From Paludibacteraceae bacterium (lineage in GTDB: Bacteria; Bacteroidota; Bacteroidia; Bacteroidales; Paludibacteraceae), in assembly GCA_017483945.1 (NCBI GenBank), contig JAFUUE010000064.1, forward strand, positions 30,810-94,809: a stretch of 64,000 nucleotides of DNA. The letters are read 5' to 3'. The notes beneath the pieces are model-generated. The model saw only the letters and a program-made list of their open reading frames with translations. It was not told the DNA's origin and searched no databases. Positions 35,029 through 44,674 of this stretch are shown in pieces (the stretch's first letter is position 1; every line of letters starts with the position of its first letter). A program made the position numbers and the translations under genes.

Positions 35029-35045
35029 GGGTCAGAGGGTGTGCG

Positions 35046-36209
35046 TCACAGGTTAAACAGGTTGTGGAAGAAGTTCTTCTTCTCGTTCTGACCCGGTGCT
35101 ATATTGGGGCTATCCTGCAGTTTCTCTATGAGTTCTTTCTCCTTCTTATCGAGGTGTTCGGGTATATAGACACCGACATTAATGAGGAGGTCTCCGGTGC
35201 CATACTGGCGTGCATACTGGTCGATGACGGGGAGTCCTTTGCCGCGCATGCGGAGCACCTTGCCGGGTTGTGTGCCGGGTGTGATGGTGATTTTGGCTTC
35301 GCCGGTGAGGGTGGGGACCTTGACCTGTCCGCCGAGGATGGCGGTGGGCATGTCGAGCAGGAGGTTATATATCAAGTCGTTGCCATCGCGCAGGAGGTTG
35401 GGGTGCTTCTCCTCCTCGATATAGACGAGCAGGTCGCCGGGTATGCCTCCGTGGGGTGCGGCGTTGCCCTTGCCCTGCACGGGAATCTGCATGCCTTCGG
35501 CGACTCCGGCGGGTATGCGGATGGTGATTATCTCCTCGTCGCGCACGACGCCTTCGCCCTGGCAGTGGGTACATTTATTGCGTATGATTTTGCCTTCGCC
35601 GTGGCATGTGGGGCACTCCTGCTGCATCTGCATCATGCCGAAGATGCCTCGTTGGGCGGTGACGACTCGTCCTGAGCCGTGGCATGTGGGGCATTGTTCG
35701 CCCTCCTTACCGTCGGCAGAGCCGACACCGTGGCAATGGGGGCACTCGACCATCTTGCGGACCTTGATTTTCTTCTCGACTCCGGAGGCTATTTCTTCGA
35801 GTGTGAGTCGCACTTTGACGCGTAGGTCGCTGCCTCTGCGCACTCGTCGTCCTCCTCGGGCGCCTCCTCCGAAGAAGCTGCTGCCCATTCCCCAGCTCTC
35901 GAAGAGGTCTCCGAACTGGCTGAAGATGTCGTTGAGGTCCATGCCTGCTCCGCTGAATCCTGCTCCGCTCATGCCGGCGTGTCCGAACTGGTCGTAGCGT
36001 TGGCGTTTTTGGGGGTCGGAGAGGACGTCGTATGCCTCGGCAGCCTCCTTGAACTTCTCCTCGGCGGCTTTCTTCTCGTCTTCGGAGTCGTTGACATGTC
36101 TGTCGGGGTGGTATTGGAGGGCCATTTTCTTATAGGCCTTCTTTATCTCGTCGGCCGTGGCCGTTTTGGCGACGCCGAGCACTTCATAATAGTCTCTTTT
36201 CTCTGCCAT
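35046..36209 (-). CDS. dnaJ: Chaperone DnaJ
   Basis: 387 residues. J domain with HPD (QYHPDRH, about residue 32-35), a Gly/Phe-rich linker ([13 protein letters not shown]), four zinc motifs [24 protein letters not shown] and CTHCQGEG, then the peptide-binding domains. It stimulates DnaK ATPase in protein folding. It lies directly after grpE (4 nt), the two forming a heat-shock operon without dnaK in this window. Confidence 0.97.
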   Translation of the reverse strand: MAEKRDYYEVLGVAKTATADEIKKAYKKMALQYHPDRHVNDSEDEKKAAEEKFKEAAEAYDVLSDPQKRQRYDQFGHAGMSGAGFSGAGMDLNDIFSQFGDLFESWGMGSSFFGGGARGGRRVRRGSDLRVKVRLTLEEIASGVEKKIKVRKMVECPHCHGVGSADGKEGEQCPTCHGSGRVVTAQRGIFGMMQMQQECPTCHGEGKIIRNKCTHCQGEGVVRDEEIITIRIPAGVAEGMQIPVQGKGNAAPHGGIPGDLLVYIEEEKHPNLLRDGNDLIYNLLLDMPTAILGGQVKVPTLTGEAKITITPGTQPGKVLRMRGKGLPVIDQYARQYGTGDLLINVGVYIPEHLDKKEKELIEKLQDSPNIAPGQNEKKNFFHNLFNL

Positions 36210-36213
36210 GATG

Positions 36214-36798
36214 TTATTCTCCTACTACTACTTTGGCGTATCGAATCACTTTGTCTGCAAGTTTGTATCCCTTCTGTGTGCAGTCGATGACCTTACCTTT
36301 CTTGTCTTCTCCGGCGGGGAAGGTGGTGACGGCTTCGTGCTCGTCGGTGGAGAAGTCGGCTCCTTCGGTGGGAATGACGTGTACGTCCTGTTTGTCGAGG
36401 AAGGAGATGAACTTATTGTAAATAAGGTCGATGCCCTCTCGGAGGGAGTTGATGTCGTCCGTTTTGAGCATAGCTTCCCGTGCCCGTTCAAAGTCGTCCA
36501 CGAGGGGTAGCATCTCGCGGAAGATGCGTTCTCCGGCGGTGCTGATGAGTTCGAGTTTCTCCTTGTTGGTGCGTCGGCGGTAGTTGTCAAACTCTGCCAT
36601 CATGCGTAGGTTCTTGTCGCGCAGTTCGTCGGCTTCGCGTCGGAGGGCGTCGAGTTGGTCCTCCGTGGCGGGTTGCTCGTTGTCGGAGGCGGCGGGCTCT
36701 TCTGCTTCGGGGGCGTTTGTAACGGGTTCTTCTACAGGTTGTTGCTGTTGTTCGGATTGCAGTTGTTCTTCTGCCATATTGTTATCTTGTTTCGTCAT
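36214..36798 (-). CDS. grpE: Nucleotide exchange factor GrpE
   Basis: 194 residues. N-terminal Gln/Glu-rich coiled coil ([17 protein letters not shown]), then the long helix LMRDKNLR-type region with [15 protein letters not shown], and the C-terminal beta domain ending [20 protein letters not shown]. It exchanges ADP on DnaK. First gene of a two-gene operon with dnaJ. The upstream 325 bp contain two short palindromes that could be heat-shock operators. Confidence 0.96.
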   Translation of the reverse strand: MTKQDNNMAEEQLQSEQQQQPVEEPVTNAPEAEEPAASDNEQPATEDQLDALRREADELRDKNLRMMAEFDNYRRRTNKEKLELISTAGERIFREMLPLVDDFERAREAMLKTDDINSLREGIDLIYNKFISFLDKQDVHVIPTEGADFSTDEHEAVTTFPAGEDKKGKVIDCTQKGYKLADKVIRYAKVVVGE

Positions 36799-37123
36799 AA
36801 GGTGTGTTGTTAGTATGTAATACTATAGGGTTGTATCTAAAATCGTGCCAATCGTGTGTGACTGCCATTTTGGCAGGCAGCGGTTGGCGGCTGCGGTTGT
36901 GCGAAAGAGCAGAGTGTAAGCAAAAAAGGCTTTTAGGTGTCATTTTGCTATTCGGGTGCGGTCCGTTCTACCGTCGGCGGCGCTTCCCGTTTGGTACGGA
37001 CATGGTACGGTTTCGCACCGGTATCAAAATGTAAGGTCAGGCTGGGAAAAAGGCGACAAAGTGTCACCGTGGCAGGTTGGGGTGCGGATGGGGCAGGAGC
37101 GGGGTAGGAGTGGAACTGGATGG
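36799..37123 (-). promoter_or_regulatory. Intergenic region upstream of grpE with two palindromes
   Basis: CTGCCA-TTT-TGGCAG at 36862-36876 and GACA-AAG-TGTC at 37055-37065. No ideal TAnnTTTG promoter was found for grpE on the minus strand. No gene is supported here. Confidence 0.4.
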
Positions 37124-37705
37124 TCAGAGTTGTCCGGACTCGACGAGGTGTATGATGCGTTCGATGATGGCGTCTTTGTCGCGTGCGTCGTACTCTTCTT
37201 TGAGGTCGTTTTTGAAGAGTTTGGCGACGAACTGCCAGAAGTTAGCGGAGCCTTTTCCGCGGTATTGTTTGATGAGATCGTAGCTTGTTTTATCTGTTTC
37301 TCGGTCGAGGAGTAGCATGAGCATTCGTCCCTGTGAGGCGGTCATGTGTCGGAAGTCTTTCTCGTACTTGCGGAAGAGTTCGCGTTCGTACTGTTTCCAC
37401 CAGCGTTTCTGTGCCTTTTTGTCGCCGTCCATGGCCGCGAGTTGTCGGTCGGCGTAGGCGATGTCGGCGTTGATGCGTTTGGCGTACGGTAGCGTCTTCT
37501 TGACGTCTCGTACGGTTCGCCAGTAGAAGCGCTCCTGGCGTTTGTTGCGGAACTGCATCTTGGGATAGACCCAGAGGTCCTGCAAGTACATGAGAATGAG
37601 CGTGTCCCCGTCGGGTGTGACCCGCGCGGGATAGCGATGCCAGAGGGTGTCGGCGGGTGTGGCGCTGAGGAGTGTGAGGAGCAGTATGACGGCGAGTCGT
37701 TGCAT
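37124..37705 (-). CDS. DUF4294 family exported protein
   Basis: 193 residues from the ATG at 37705, which begins a signal peptide (MQRLAVILLLTLLSATPADT). The core has DTLILMYLQDLWVYPKMQFR, then FYWRTVRDVKKTLPYAK and the C-terminal SYDLIKQYRGKGSANFWQF. This pattern is that of the DUF4294 proteins of Bacteroidota, which are periplasmic and uncharacterised. It lies just after the MATE gene on the same strand. Confidence 0.88.
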   Translation of the reverse strand: MQRLAVILLLTLLSATPADTLWHRYPARVTPDGDTLILMYLQDLWVYPKMQFRNKRQERFYWRTVRDVKKTLPYAKRINADIAYADRQLAAMDGDKKAQKRWWKQYERELFRKYEKDFRHMTASQGRMLMLLLDRETDKTSYDLIKQYRGKGSANFWQFVAKLFKNDLKEEYDARDKDAIIERIIHLVESGQL

Positions 37706-37719
37706 CGAGCGGGTCGTGT

Positions 37720-39114
37720 TTAGTCGGGTTGCGGGGGTGTGGTATGTATCCAAGCCTCCTGTTCGGCTATCTTGCGGCGGAACTTACCGAGTTGGACCCA
37801 TAGGATGACGGCGGCGGTGAGTGCAGAGAGTGCGTCACTGACGGGCATGGACCACCAGACGCCGAGTATGGGTGTGCGTGTGAAGAGCGCGGGGAGCAGT
37901 AAGAGCAAGGGTATGAGGAAGATAACCTGCCGTGTGAGGGAGAGGAAGATGGCCTTCCCGGCCATGCCGATAGAGGTGAAGAAGTTGCCGGTGACCATTT
38001 GGAATCCGACGAGCCACATGAAGACGCATATGATGCGCATGGGTAGGATGGAGTCGGCGATGAGTGTGGGGTCGTTGGTGAAGACGCGAATCATGTACTC
38101 CGGGACGGCCTCGCCGAGGATGAAGACGGTTGTCATGACGGCTGTGGCGAGCCATGCGGTGAGGGAGAAGGCGTGGAGCATGCGGTGGTACTGTTTGGCG
38201 CCGTAGTTGAAGCCGACGATGGGTTGCATGCCCTGGTTGAGTCCCATGACTATCATCGCAAAGACGAAGGTGAAGCGGTTGATGACGCCGTAGGTGGCGA
38301 TGGCCATGTCTCCGCCGTAACGTGCTAACTGATTGTTGACTATGATGACGACCATGCAGTGGGCGAGGTTCATGAGGAAGGGGGAGAGTCCAATCTGGAG
38401 TGCGCGTATGGTGATGGTGGGTTCGAGTCGCCAGATGCCTCTGTGGAAGTGGATGATTTCGTGCGGGTTGGCGAGTAGTATGAGTTGCCAGACGACGCTG
38501 ACGGCCTGTGATATGACGGTGGCGAGTGCGGCGCCTCGTACTCCCATGCCGAGTCCGAAGATGAAGATAGGGTCGAGTATGACATTGACACCGACGGCGA
38601 CGATGGTAGAGACCATAGCCCACTTGGGGTGTCCCATGGAGCGGAGGACGCTGTTGAGGCCGAAGTAGATGTGTGTGAGGATGTTACCGAAGAGGATTAT
38701 CTCCATGTAGTCATGTGCGTAGGGGAGTGTGTCGGGGCTGGCTCCGAAGGCGTATAGGATGGGGTCGAGCCAGATGAGTCCGACGACCATGACGAGTGTG
38801 CTGAGGAGGACGTTGAGGATGATGACGTTGCCGAGGACTCGGTTGGCGGACTCGTACTCCTTCTCGCCTAACTTAATGGCAATGAGGGTGCTGGCTCCCA
38901 CTCCGACGAGGCTTCCGAAGGCGGCGCATATGTCCATGAAGGGCTTGGCGACGGCGAGTCCTGAGAGGGCGAGGGGTCCGCATCCATGTCCGATGAAGAT
39001 GCTGTCGGCGATGTTGTACAGCGAACTGGCGGTCATGGCGATGATGGCCGGAAGCGCGTACTTGAAGAGTAGCGGTCGGACGGGTGCTGTTCCGAGTTCG
39101 GTGGCGTTGGTCAT
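37720..39114 (-). CDS. MATE-family efflux transporter
   Basis: 464 residues, 12 predicted transmembrane helices in two MatE halves. Diagnostic stretches are ALPAIIAMTASSLYNIADSI near the N terminus and the second-half NQGMQPIVGFNYGAK. It exports drugs or organic cations using a Na+ or H+ gradient. Its start is next to the Mrp stop with no spacer, so they are probably cotranscribed. Confidence 0.94.
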   Translation of the reverse strand: MTNATELGTAPVRPLLFKYALPAIIAMTASSLYNIADSIFIGHGCGPLALSGLAVAKPFMDICAAFGSLVGVGASTLIAIKLGEKEYESANRVLGNVIILNVLLSTLVMVVGLIWLDPILYAFGASPDTLPYAHDYMEIILFGNILTHIYFGLNSVLRSMGHPKWAMVSTIVAVGVNVILDPIFIFGLGMGVRGAALATVISQAVSVVWQLILLANPHEIIHFHRGIWRLEPTITIRALQIGLSPFLMNLAHCMVVIIVNNQLARYGGDMAIATYGVINRFTFVFAMIVMGLNQGMQPIVGFNYGAKQYHRMLHAFSLTAWLATAVMTTVFILGEAVPEYMIRVFTNDPTLIADSILPMRIICVFMWLVGFQMVTGNFFTSIGMAGKAIFLSLTRQVIFLIPLLLLLPALFTRTPILGVWWSMPVSDALSALTAAVILWVQLGKFRRKIAEQEAWIHTTPPQPD

Positions 39115-40155
39115 TTATTGTATCTTGCGCGCGATGTCGTTGAAAATGAGTGCAGCGGGGTGTCCGTTTTGGAGCGCGACGGGTGTGCCGTTGTCGCCGC
39201 CTTCGCGGACGGACTGGACGAGGGGTATTTGTCCGAGGAGGGGTATGCCGAGTTCTTCGGCGAGTTGTTTTCCTCCGTCTCGTCCGAAGATATAATAGCG
39301 ATTATCAGGCAGTTCTGCGGGTGTGAACCAGGACATATTCTCCACGATACCGAGTACGGGGACGTTGATTTTGTCGTTGCAGAACATGTCCACTCCCTTG
39401 CGTGCGTCGGCGAGTGCGACGGGCTGTGGTGTGGTGACGACTATTGCTCCGGTGAGGTGCAGCGTCTGGACGAGGGTGAGGTGTATGTCGCTGGTGCCGG
39501 GTGGGAGGTCGATGAGGAAATAGTCGAGTGTGCCCCAGTCGGCGTCTTGGATGAGTTGCTTGATGGCATTGCTTGCCATGCCTCCTCGCCATACGACGGC
39601 CTGCTCGGGGTCGAGGAAGAATCCGATGCTGAGCATCTTAACGCCGTACTGCTCAGCGGGTTCGATGAGTTCGCGTCCGTTGACGGTGGCGGCGGTGGGT
39701 CGGTAGGACTCGAGGTGGAGCATCTTGGGCATGCTGGGTCCGTGGATGTCGGCGTCGAGCAGTCCGACGCGGAAGCCTTGTGCGGCGAGTGCGACGGCGA
39801 GGTTGACGGCGACGGTCGATTTGCCGACTCCGCCCTTGCCGCTATGTACGGCGATGATGTGCGCGGCGTCGATGGGGCTCTTGTCCTGCGGCACTGCGGG
39901 TGTGGCGGCTTTGCGGAACTTGGTATGGATAGTGACGGCGGCGTTGGGGTCCACGTAGGTGTGTATGGCGGTCTCGGCGGCCTTGAGCAGTGAGCGTAGG
40001 AAGGGGTCGTTCTCCTTGTCGAAGATGAGCGAGAAGGACACTTGGAGTCCGGATATGCGGATGTCGTCTTCGAGCATTCCGCTCTGTATGAGGTTGTTAC
40101 CTGTTCCCGGGTAGCGTACTCGGGCCAGGGCGTCAATGATTTGCTGTGGATACAT
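39115..40155 (-). CDS. Mrp/ApbC-type iron-sulfur carrier ATPase
   Basis: 346 residues. An N-terminal DUF59/MIP18-type domain (about 1-90) precedes a P-loop HSGKGGVGKSTVAVNLA (about 107) and LLDADIHGPSMPKML. The family delivers Fe-S clusters to apoproteins in the cytoplasm. I do not see the usual C-terminal CxxC; the region has ENMSWFTPAELPDNRYYIFG instead, so the cluster-binding site may differ. It overlaps trmB by 23 nt. Confidence 0.93.
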   Translation of the reverse strand: MYPQQIIDALARVRYPGTGNNLIQSGMLEDDIRISGLQVSFSLIFDKENDPFLRSLLKAAETAIHTYVDPNAAVTIHTKFRKAATPAVPQDKSPIDAAHIIAVHSGKGGVGKSTVAVNLAVALAAQGFRVGLLDADIHGPSMPKMLHLESYRPTAATVNGRELIEPAEQYGVKMLSIGFFLDPEQAVVWRGGMASNAIKQLIQDADWGTLDYFLIDLPPGTSDIHLTLVQTLHLTGAIVVTTPQPVALADARKGVDMFCNDKINVPVLGIVENMSWFTPAELPDNRYYIFGRDGGKQLAEELGIPLLGQIPLVQSVREGGDNGTPVALQNGHPAALIFNDIARKIQ

Positions 40156-40891
40156 AGTTGCGTCCGTAGGAACGGTAGTTATCTTTTTCGATGTCGATGT
40201 CGGGTTCGGCGAAGGTGTCGCGCGGCAGGAGTTGCCAGGCGAGGTACTTGATGGTCAGTCCGCGGTCGAGCCACTGGTGCTCATAGTGCGTCTGCAGGGC
40301 CTGTGCGTCAGGGTATTGCGTGACGGCATAGAGGTCGTCGGTGTCGGCGAGGACGGGCAGGTCGTTGAGTCGCAGCATCTCGCGCGTGTAGGTATATAGG
40401 AAGGGGCTGTCGGTCTTGAGGTGGACCGTGCCTCCGGGCTGGAGGAGGCGGAGGTATCGCTGCATGAAGTAGGTGGAAGTGAGGCGCTTGGTGGCTTTCT
40501 TCATCTGCGGGTCGGGGAAGGTAATCCATATCCGTTCGACCTCGGCGGGTGCGAAGAAGTGCGGAATGGACTCGATGTTGGTGCGCAGGAAGGCGACGTT
40601 GGGCATGTGAGCGAGTTCAGCCTGCTTGGCCCCGGCCCAGATGCGTGCGCCCTTGATGTCCACTCCGATGAAGTTGCGCTCGGGATAGCGTTGTGCGAGT
40701 CCGACGGTGTATTCGCCTCGTCCGCATCCGAGTTCGAGCGTAATCGGGTGGTCGTTATGAAAATAGCGCTCGTTCCAGTGACCGGCCATCTGTGCGACGG
40801 GGTTGTCGGGTGTGATGTCGTGTATGCTGCACTGGAAGACGTTATGGAAGGTCTCCATCTCGGAGAATTTGCGTAGTTTATTCTTACCCAT
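40133..40891 (-). CDS. trmB: tRNA (guanine-N7)-methyltransferase
   Basis: 252 residues. SAM-binding motif LELGCGRGEYTVGLAQRYP, then GVDIKGARIWAGAKQA and the catalytic WITFPDPQMKKATKRLT. It methylates G46 of tRNA. Overlaps the Mrp gene by 23 nt and follows gldH by 6 nt. Confidence 0.95.
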   Translation of the reverse strand: MGKNKLRKFSEMETFHNVFQCSIHDITPDNPVAQMAGHWNERYFHNDHPITLELGCGRGEYTVGLAQRYPERNFIGVDIKGARIWAGAKQAELAHMPNVAFLRTNIESIPHFFAPAEVERIWITFPDPQMKKATKRLTSTYFMQRYLRLLQPGGTVHLKTDSPFLYTYTREMLRLNDLPVLADTDDLYAVTQYPDAQALQTHYEHQWLDRGLTIKYLAWQLLPRDTFAEPDIDIEKDNYRSYGRNYVSTANH

Positions 40892-40897
40892 AGGATG

Positions 40898-41395
40898 TCA
40901 GTTGGTGCGTTGAATCTCCAGTCCGATGTCGGTGATGCCACGCAGGAGCGTGTCGCGCATGCCGTGTCGGACGGTGATGGTGTAGGGGGCGGCGTGGTGG
41001 AAGAGCTGTTGCTGCCGGTAGAGGACAGGCATGTCTGTCCAGCCGTTGCCGCCGTTGCCGAGCCATTGTCCGCGGTCGTCGGCGAGGAAGAACTGGATGG
41101 TGTCGCGGCTGTATGTGAGCGGTAGGCTGTCGTAGCCTGTCTCGATGAAGAGCCAGGTGTTCTGGTAGGGGTAGTTGCCGGTATGGCGCACGTGGAGCAG
41201 GATGTCGCAGGGCGTGAGGGTGTCGGCGGGTGTGAAGGTGAACGTCAGGGCTGAGTCGGCGTGCCATCCGGCCGGCGACACGGCGTGATACTCCGAGTGG
41301 AGCAGGCCGCTGTGGCAGGCGGACAGGAGCAGACTAATGAGGACGATTGCCGTCCGCGCGACGGTTGGGATTGGGTTGTTTGTTGCGTGAGTCAT
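40898..41395 (-). CDS. gldH: Gliding motility lipoprotein GldH
   Basis: 165 residues with lipobox LLSAC (Cys27). The mature protein has the GldH pattern: HVRHTGNYPYQNTWLFIETG followed by DTIQFFLADDRGQWLGNGG and a late RHGMRDTLLRGITDIGLEI. In gliding Bacteroidota GldH is required for T9SS-dependent motility; non-gliding relatives also carry it. The only usable ATG (41395) lies 62 nt inside the 3' end of the upstream PSP1 gene. The gene order holB, PSP1 gene, gldH supports the call. Confidence 0.88.
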   Translation of the reverse strand: MTHATNNPIPTVARTAIVLISLLLSACHSGLLHSEYHAVSPAGWHADSALTFTFTPADTLTPCDILLHVRHTGNYPYQNTWLFIETGYDSLPLTYSRDTIQFFLADDRGQWLGNGGNGWTDMPVLYRQQQLFHHAAPYTITVRHGMRDTLLRGITDIGLEIQRTN

Positions 41396-42551
41396 TGTTG
41401 TTGCGGTTGTCAGAGTGTGGTCTGTTATGGTCCCGGCGTGCGTCGCGGTTGTTGTTGCGGTTGTTGTTGTGGGTGCGTTTCTTGTCGAAGCGTGTGAGGT
41501 CGTCCTGTCCGACGACGTTGAGGTAGCCCACTTCGGGGCTCTGCGGAACGCCGGTTTTTCCTCCGAGGTCGAGCGGTTTCTCGCCGCGTTTGTTGGCATT
41601 GATGATGTCCCACGCCTGCTGCGCGCTGAGGACCTGCAGGTTAGCCGGTATGCGCGGGTCGGAGGAGTAGGTGAGTTCGCCTCGCAGGGGGTCGGTGGAG
41701 AAGAGGTAGTAGGTGGCGTCGGCGGTCTCGAGGGGTGTGTTGCGCGGAGGAAAGTCCTTGACAGCGTCCTCATAGACAGGCACTTCGTAGTTGAGGCAGC
41801 ACTTGAGTTTGGCGCACTGTCCCGCGAGTTTCTGGGGGTTGAGTGAGAGGTTTTGCAGGCGTGCGCCTCCGGTGCCGACGGAGCGGAAGTTGCTCATCCA
41901 TGTGGAGCAGCATAGTTCGCGTCCGCAGGGGCCTGTGCCTCCGATGCGTCCGGCCTCTTGCCGCGCGCCTATCTGTTTCATTTCGATGCGGATACGGAAG
42001 GTCTCGGCATAGACTTTGATGAGTTGTCGGAAGTCCACGCGCCCGTCGGCGATGTAGTAGAAGATGCCTTTTTGTCCGTCTCCCTGGTACTCGACGTCGC
42101 CGATTTTCATCTCGAGTCCGAGTGATTTGGCCAGTTGGCGTGCCCGAATCATGGTGGCTTGCTCCTTGGCGTGCGCTTCTTCGGCCCGTTGCAGGTCCTG
42201 CTCGGTGGCGATACGATAGACGCTACGTATCTCGTAACGCGTTGTGTCAATGCGGTTTTTGCGCATCTGGTTGAGGACGAGCGGTCCTGTGAGTGTCACT
42301 TCGCCGATGTCGTGTCCGGGGTTGGATTCCACGGCCACTTTGACGCCTTTCTCGAGGGGTAAGTGGTTGTTATTGTGGTAGTATCCTTTGCGTGTGTTTT
42401 TGAATTGCACCTCTACGATGTCGGAGTCTCCGGCGGCTTCGGGCAGGTCGCTCATCCAGTCGGTCACGGGGAGCATGTGCGCCGAGTTGCGGCAGCAGGA
42501 TTTGCCGGAGAAGCGGCAGGATTCGTTATTGAGGATGAAGTTGGTGTTCAT
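41334..42551 (-). CDS. PSP1 (RicT/YaaT-like) domain protein
   Basis: 405 residues. Cysteine pairs typical of RicT-type PSP1 proteins, which in Bacillus are reported to ligate Fe-S clusters, are present: CRFSGKSCCRNS, GPCGRELCCSTW and QCAKLKCCLNYE. The last ~55 residues are an Asn/Arg-rich low-complexity tail (HNNNRNNNRDARRDHNRP), which overlaps the start of gldH. The protein may act in RNA maturation; that is extrapolated from Bacillus. Confidence 0.9.
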   Translation of the reverse strand: MNTNFILNNESCRFSGKSCCRNSAHMLPVTDWMSDLPEAAGDSDIVEVQFKNTRKGYYHNNNHLPLEKGVKVAVESNPGHDIGEVTLTGPLVLNQMRKNRIDTTRYEIRSVYRIATEQDLQRAEEAHAKEQATMIRARQLAKSLGLEMKIGDVEYQGDGQKGIFYYIADGRVDFRQLIKVYAETFRIRIEMKQIGARQEAGRIGGTGPCGRELCCSTWMSNFRSVGTGGARLQNLSLNPQKLAGQCAKLKCCLNYEVPVYEDAVKDFPPRNTPLETADATYYLFSTDPLRGELTYSSDPRIPANLQVLSAQQAWDIINANKRGEKPLDLGGKTGVPQSPEVGYLNVVGQDDLTRFDKKRTHNNNRNNNRDARRDHNRPHSDNRNNNDSRNKQPNPNRRADGNRPH

Positions 42552-42561
42552 ATATGTGTTA

Positions 42562-43755
42562 TTATCTCTTAATCAGTACGATGAGTTGCAGGCAGAGGTC
42601 GAAGAATATCATCTTGGCGTTTCCGTTCTGCGTGATTTGTTGCTCGGCGCGGTCCAGTTGCTCGACGATGGCGTCGATGTTGCCGTCGTGGATGTAGGGT
42701 GCGAAGCGTTCGGAGAAGTGTCGTTCGTCGGCGGTCTGGTAGTTGAGTCGGGCGAGTTGGTCGGGCGTATGCTCGGATGGGGCGGAGTGTGTGAGGTTAA
42801 AGACATAGTTCTCACGCACTTGGCGCTGCGCATATTGGAGGAACGCTTTCTGTCTCTCGCGTCCGACCTTGGCGTCGGCCATCCGCAGGCTCCACTCGCG
42901 CAGGGTGCGCAGCGCCTCGAACTTACGTTGCGGGTCGCGTATCTGGCCGATGGTGTAGGCGTTGCGCATGAGTGCGACGAAGTCATCGAAGAAGGAGCGG
43001 TTCTGCTCGTCCTCGTCGGCCAGCCGCACGGCGGTCAGCCAGCTGCCGTTAGCGATGTGGGCGATGTCGGCGGCGTCGGTGCGGCTCATGGCGCTATGCT
43101 CTGTGAGTAAGCCGTTTACCAGCGTCTCCTCCTCGAGCCGCGGGACGTTGACGGGCTGCACCCGTGAGATGATGGTCGGCAGGAGGAGCTCGGGATGCTC
43201 GGTGACGAGGAGGAAGAGGGTCTTCTCCGGCGGCTCTTCGAGCAGCTTGAGTAACTTATTGGCACACTGGGCGTTCATCTTGTCTGCCTGCCAGATAATC
43301 ATCACTTTATAGCCGTTGCTGAAGGCTTTGAGGGAGAGCTTGCGCAGAATCTCGCTGCTCTCTTTCTCGTATATCATGCCTTGTTTGGTCTCCACGCCGA
43401 GGGTGCGGTACCAGTCGTCGAGGTCGAAGTAGCGGTCGGAGAGGAGCAACTCGCGGAAGCGGGGCATGAAGTCGTCGCATGTGTCGCCTGCGTCGGTCTT
43501 GACGATAGGGAAGGCGAAGTTGAGGTCGGGGTGCTGCAACTTGGTGTATTGCAGGCAAGTAGGGCATACGCCGCAGGAGTCTTCGGCCGTCCGGTGCTCA
43601 CAGGCGATGTACTGGGCATAGGCGATAGCGAGGCGCAGTTTGCCGACGCCTGCCGGTCCGCTCAGCAACTGGGCATGGGGGACGCGTGACTCCGCCACCG
43701 CCTGACGCAACCGGTTCTTGACCGATTCCTGACCTATGATATCCTTGAACTGCAT
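42562..43755 (-). CDS. holB: DNA polymerase III delta' subunit
   Basis: 397 residues, AAA+ clamp-loader fold. P-loop GPAGVGKLRLAIAYAQ, a zinc-type cluster CEHRTAEDSCGVCPTCLQY, and IIWQADKMNAQCANKLLKLL then EEPPEKTLFLLVTEHPELLL. It is part of the clamp loader for the replicative polymerase. First gene of a minus-strand operon with its own promoter, divergent from rpsP. Confidence 0.93.
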   Translation of the reverse strand: MQFKDIIGQESVKNRLRQAVAESRVPHAQLLSGPAGVGKLRLAIAYAQYIACEHRTAEDSCGVCPTCLQYTKLQHPDLNFAFPIVKTDAGDTCDDFMPRFRELLLSDRYFDLDDWYRTLGVETKQGMIYEKESSEILRKLSLKAFSNGYKVMIIWQADKMNAQCANKLLKLLEEPPEKTLFLLVTEHPELLLPTIISRVQPVNVPRLEEETLVNGLLTEHSAMSRTDAADIAHIANGSWLTAVRLADEDEQNRSFFDDFVALMRNAYTIGQIRDPQRKFEALRTLREWSLRMADAKVGRERQKAFLQYAQRQVRENYVFNLTHSAPSEHTPDQLARLNYQTADERHFSERFAPYIHDGNIDAIVEQLDRAEQQITQNGNAKMIFFDLCLQLIVLIKR

Positions 43756-43774
43756 ACAATCCCAAATTAGTGCA

Positions 43775-43805
43775 CAAAGTTACGAAAAATATTCCGTTTT
43801 TGCAA
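43775..43805 (-). promoter_or_regulatory. Bacteroidota-type promoter for holB
   Basis: On the minus strand TTG (43803-43805), 20-nt spacer, TAACTTTG (43775-43782), about 20 nt from the holB start. Confidence 0.75.
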
Positions 43806-43843
43806 GTGTCAGGCATAAAAACACTAAAAAACATACAATTTAT

Positions 43844-43874
43844 TTGTGTATATGCAAAAAAAGCAGTAACTTTG
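43844..43874 (+). promoter_or_regulatory. Promoter of rpsP
   Basis: TTG at 43844-43846, spacer beginning TGTATATGCAA, TAACTTTG at 43867-43874, then GCACGC. Leader to the ATG about 80 nt. Confidence 0.78.
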
Positions 43875-43960
43875 CACGCTTTTTCGTGAAAGAAGCGTAC
43901 CATTTAATTATTAACCCGGGCAGGCAACTCGTGCAGTTGTAGCCCATAACAGAACCAACA

Positions 43961-44503
43961 ATGGCAACAAAAATTCGTCTGGCCCGTCATGGCCACAAGG
44001 ACTATGCCTACTACCACATCGTAGTGGCAGACAGCCGCGCTCCGCGCGACGGCAAGTACATTGAGCGTATCGGCTCTTACAACCCGAACACCAACCCTGC
44101 GACCGTAGATCTGAAGTTTGATCGCGCGCTGTATTGGATCGGTGTTGGTGCCCAGCCGACCGACACGGTACGTAACATCCTCTCCGACGAGGGCGTGCTG
44201 CTGATGAAGCACCTGCTCGGAGGCGTTAAGAAAGGCGCTTTCGATGAGGCAGCCGCGCAGAAGAAGTTCGACGCGTGGAAGGCTCAGAAGGACGCTAAGC
44301 TCGGCAAAATCAGTGCCGCAGAGGCAGAGAAGAAGGCTGCAGCAGCGAAGGCTCTCCTGGCTCAGGAGGTTGAGACCAACAAGGCTAAGGCAGCCGCTAT
44401 CGCCAAGAAGCGTCAAGAGGCAGCAGAGGCACTTGCAGCCGCCGCTGTTGAGGCCGCCAAAGAGGCCGCTGAGGCTGAGGCTCCTGCAGAAGCAGCAGAG
44501 TAA
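43961..44503 (+). CDS. rpsP: 30S ribosomal protein S16 with long C-terminal extension
   Basis: 180 residues, where the core protein is about 80-90. The core has [40 protein letters not shown] and [14 protein letters not shown]. The extension from about residue 110 is rich in Ala, Lys and Glu ([20 protein letters not shown]), likely helical. Long tails on S16 occur in Bacteroidota. A hairpin terminator follows. Confidence 0.96.
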   Translation: MATKIRLARHGHKDYAYYHIVVADSRAPRDGKYIERIGSYNPNTNPATVDLKFDRALYWIGVGAQPTDTVRNILSDEGVLLMKHLLGGVKKGAFDEAAAQKKFDAWKAQKDAKLGKISAAEAEKKAAAAKALLAQEVETNKAKAAAIAKKRQEAAEALAAAAVEAAKEAAEAEAPAEAAE

Positions 44504-44525
44504 GTACTACGCACACAGGTGCGTG

Positions 44526-44565
44526 ACAGGTTGTCCGACTCGGCTCGGGCAACCTGTTTCTTTTA
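44526..44565 (+). terminator. Rho-independent terminator of rpsP
   Basis: ACAGGTTG pairs with CAACCTGT around a short loop, followed by TTCTTTT, 22 nt after the rpsP stop. Confidence 0.85.
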
Positions 44566-44674
44566 TAGGTGCGTGCCTGTTTATTCAAGAGAAAAGAAGA
44601 GGAGGAGAGTATATAAAAAAAGAAGGATTGTCATCTCGACAACCCAATCTTTACTTAACCTTAAATCTAATACC

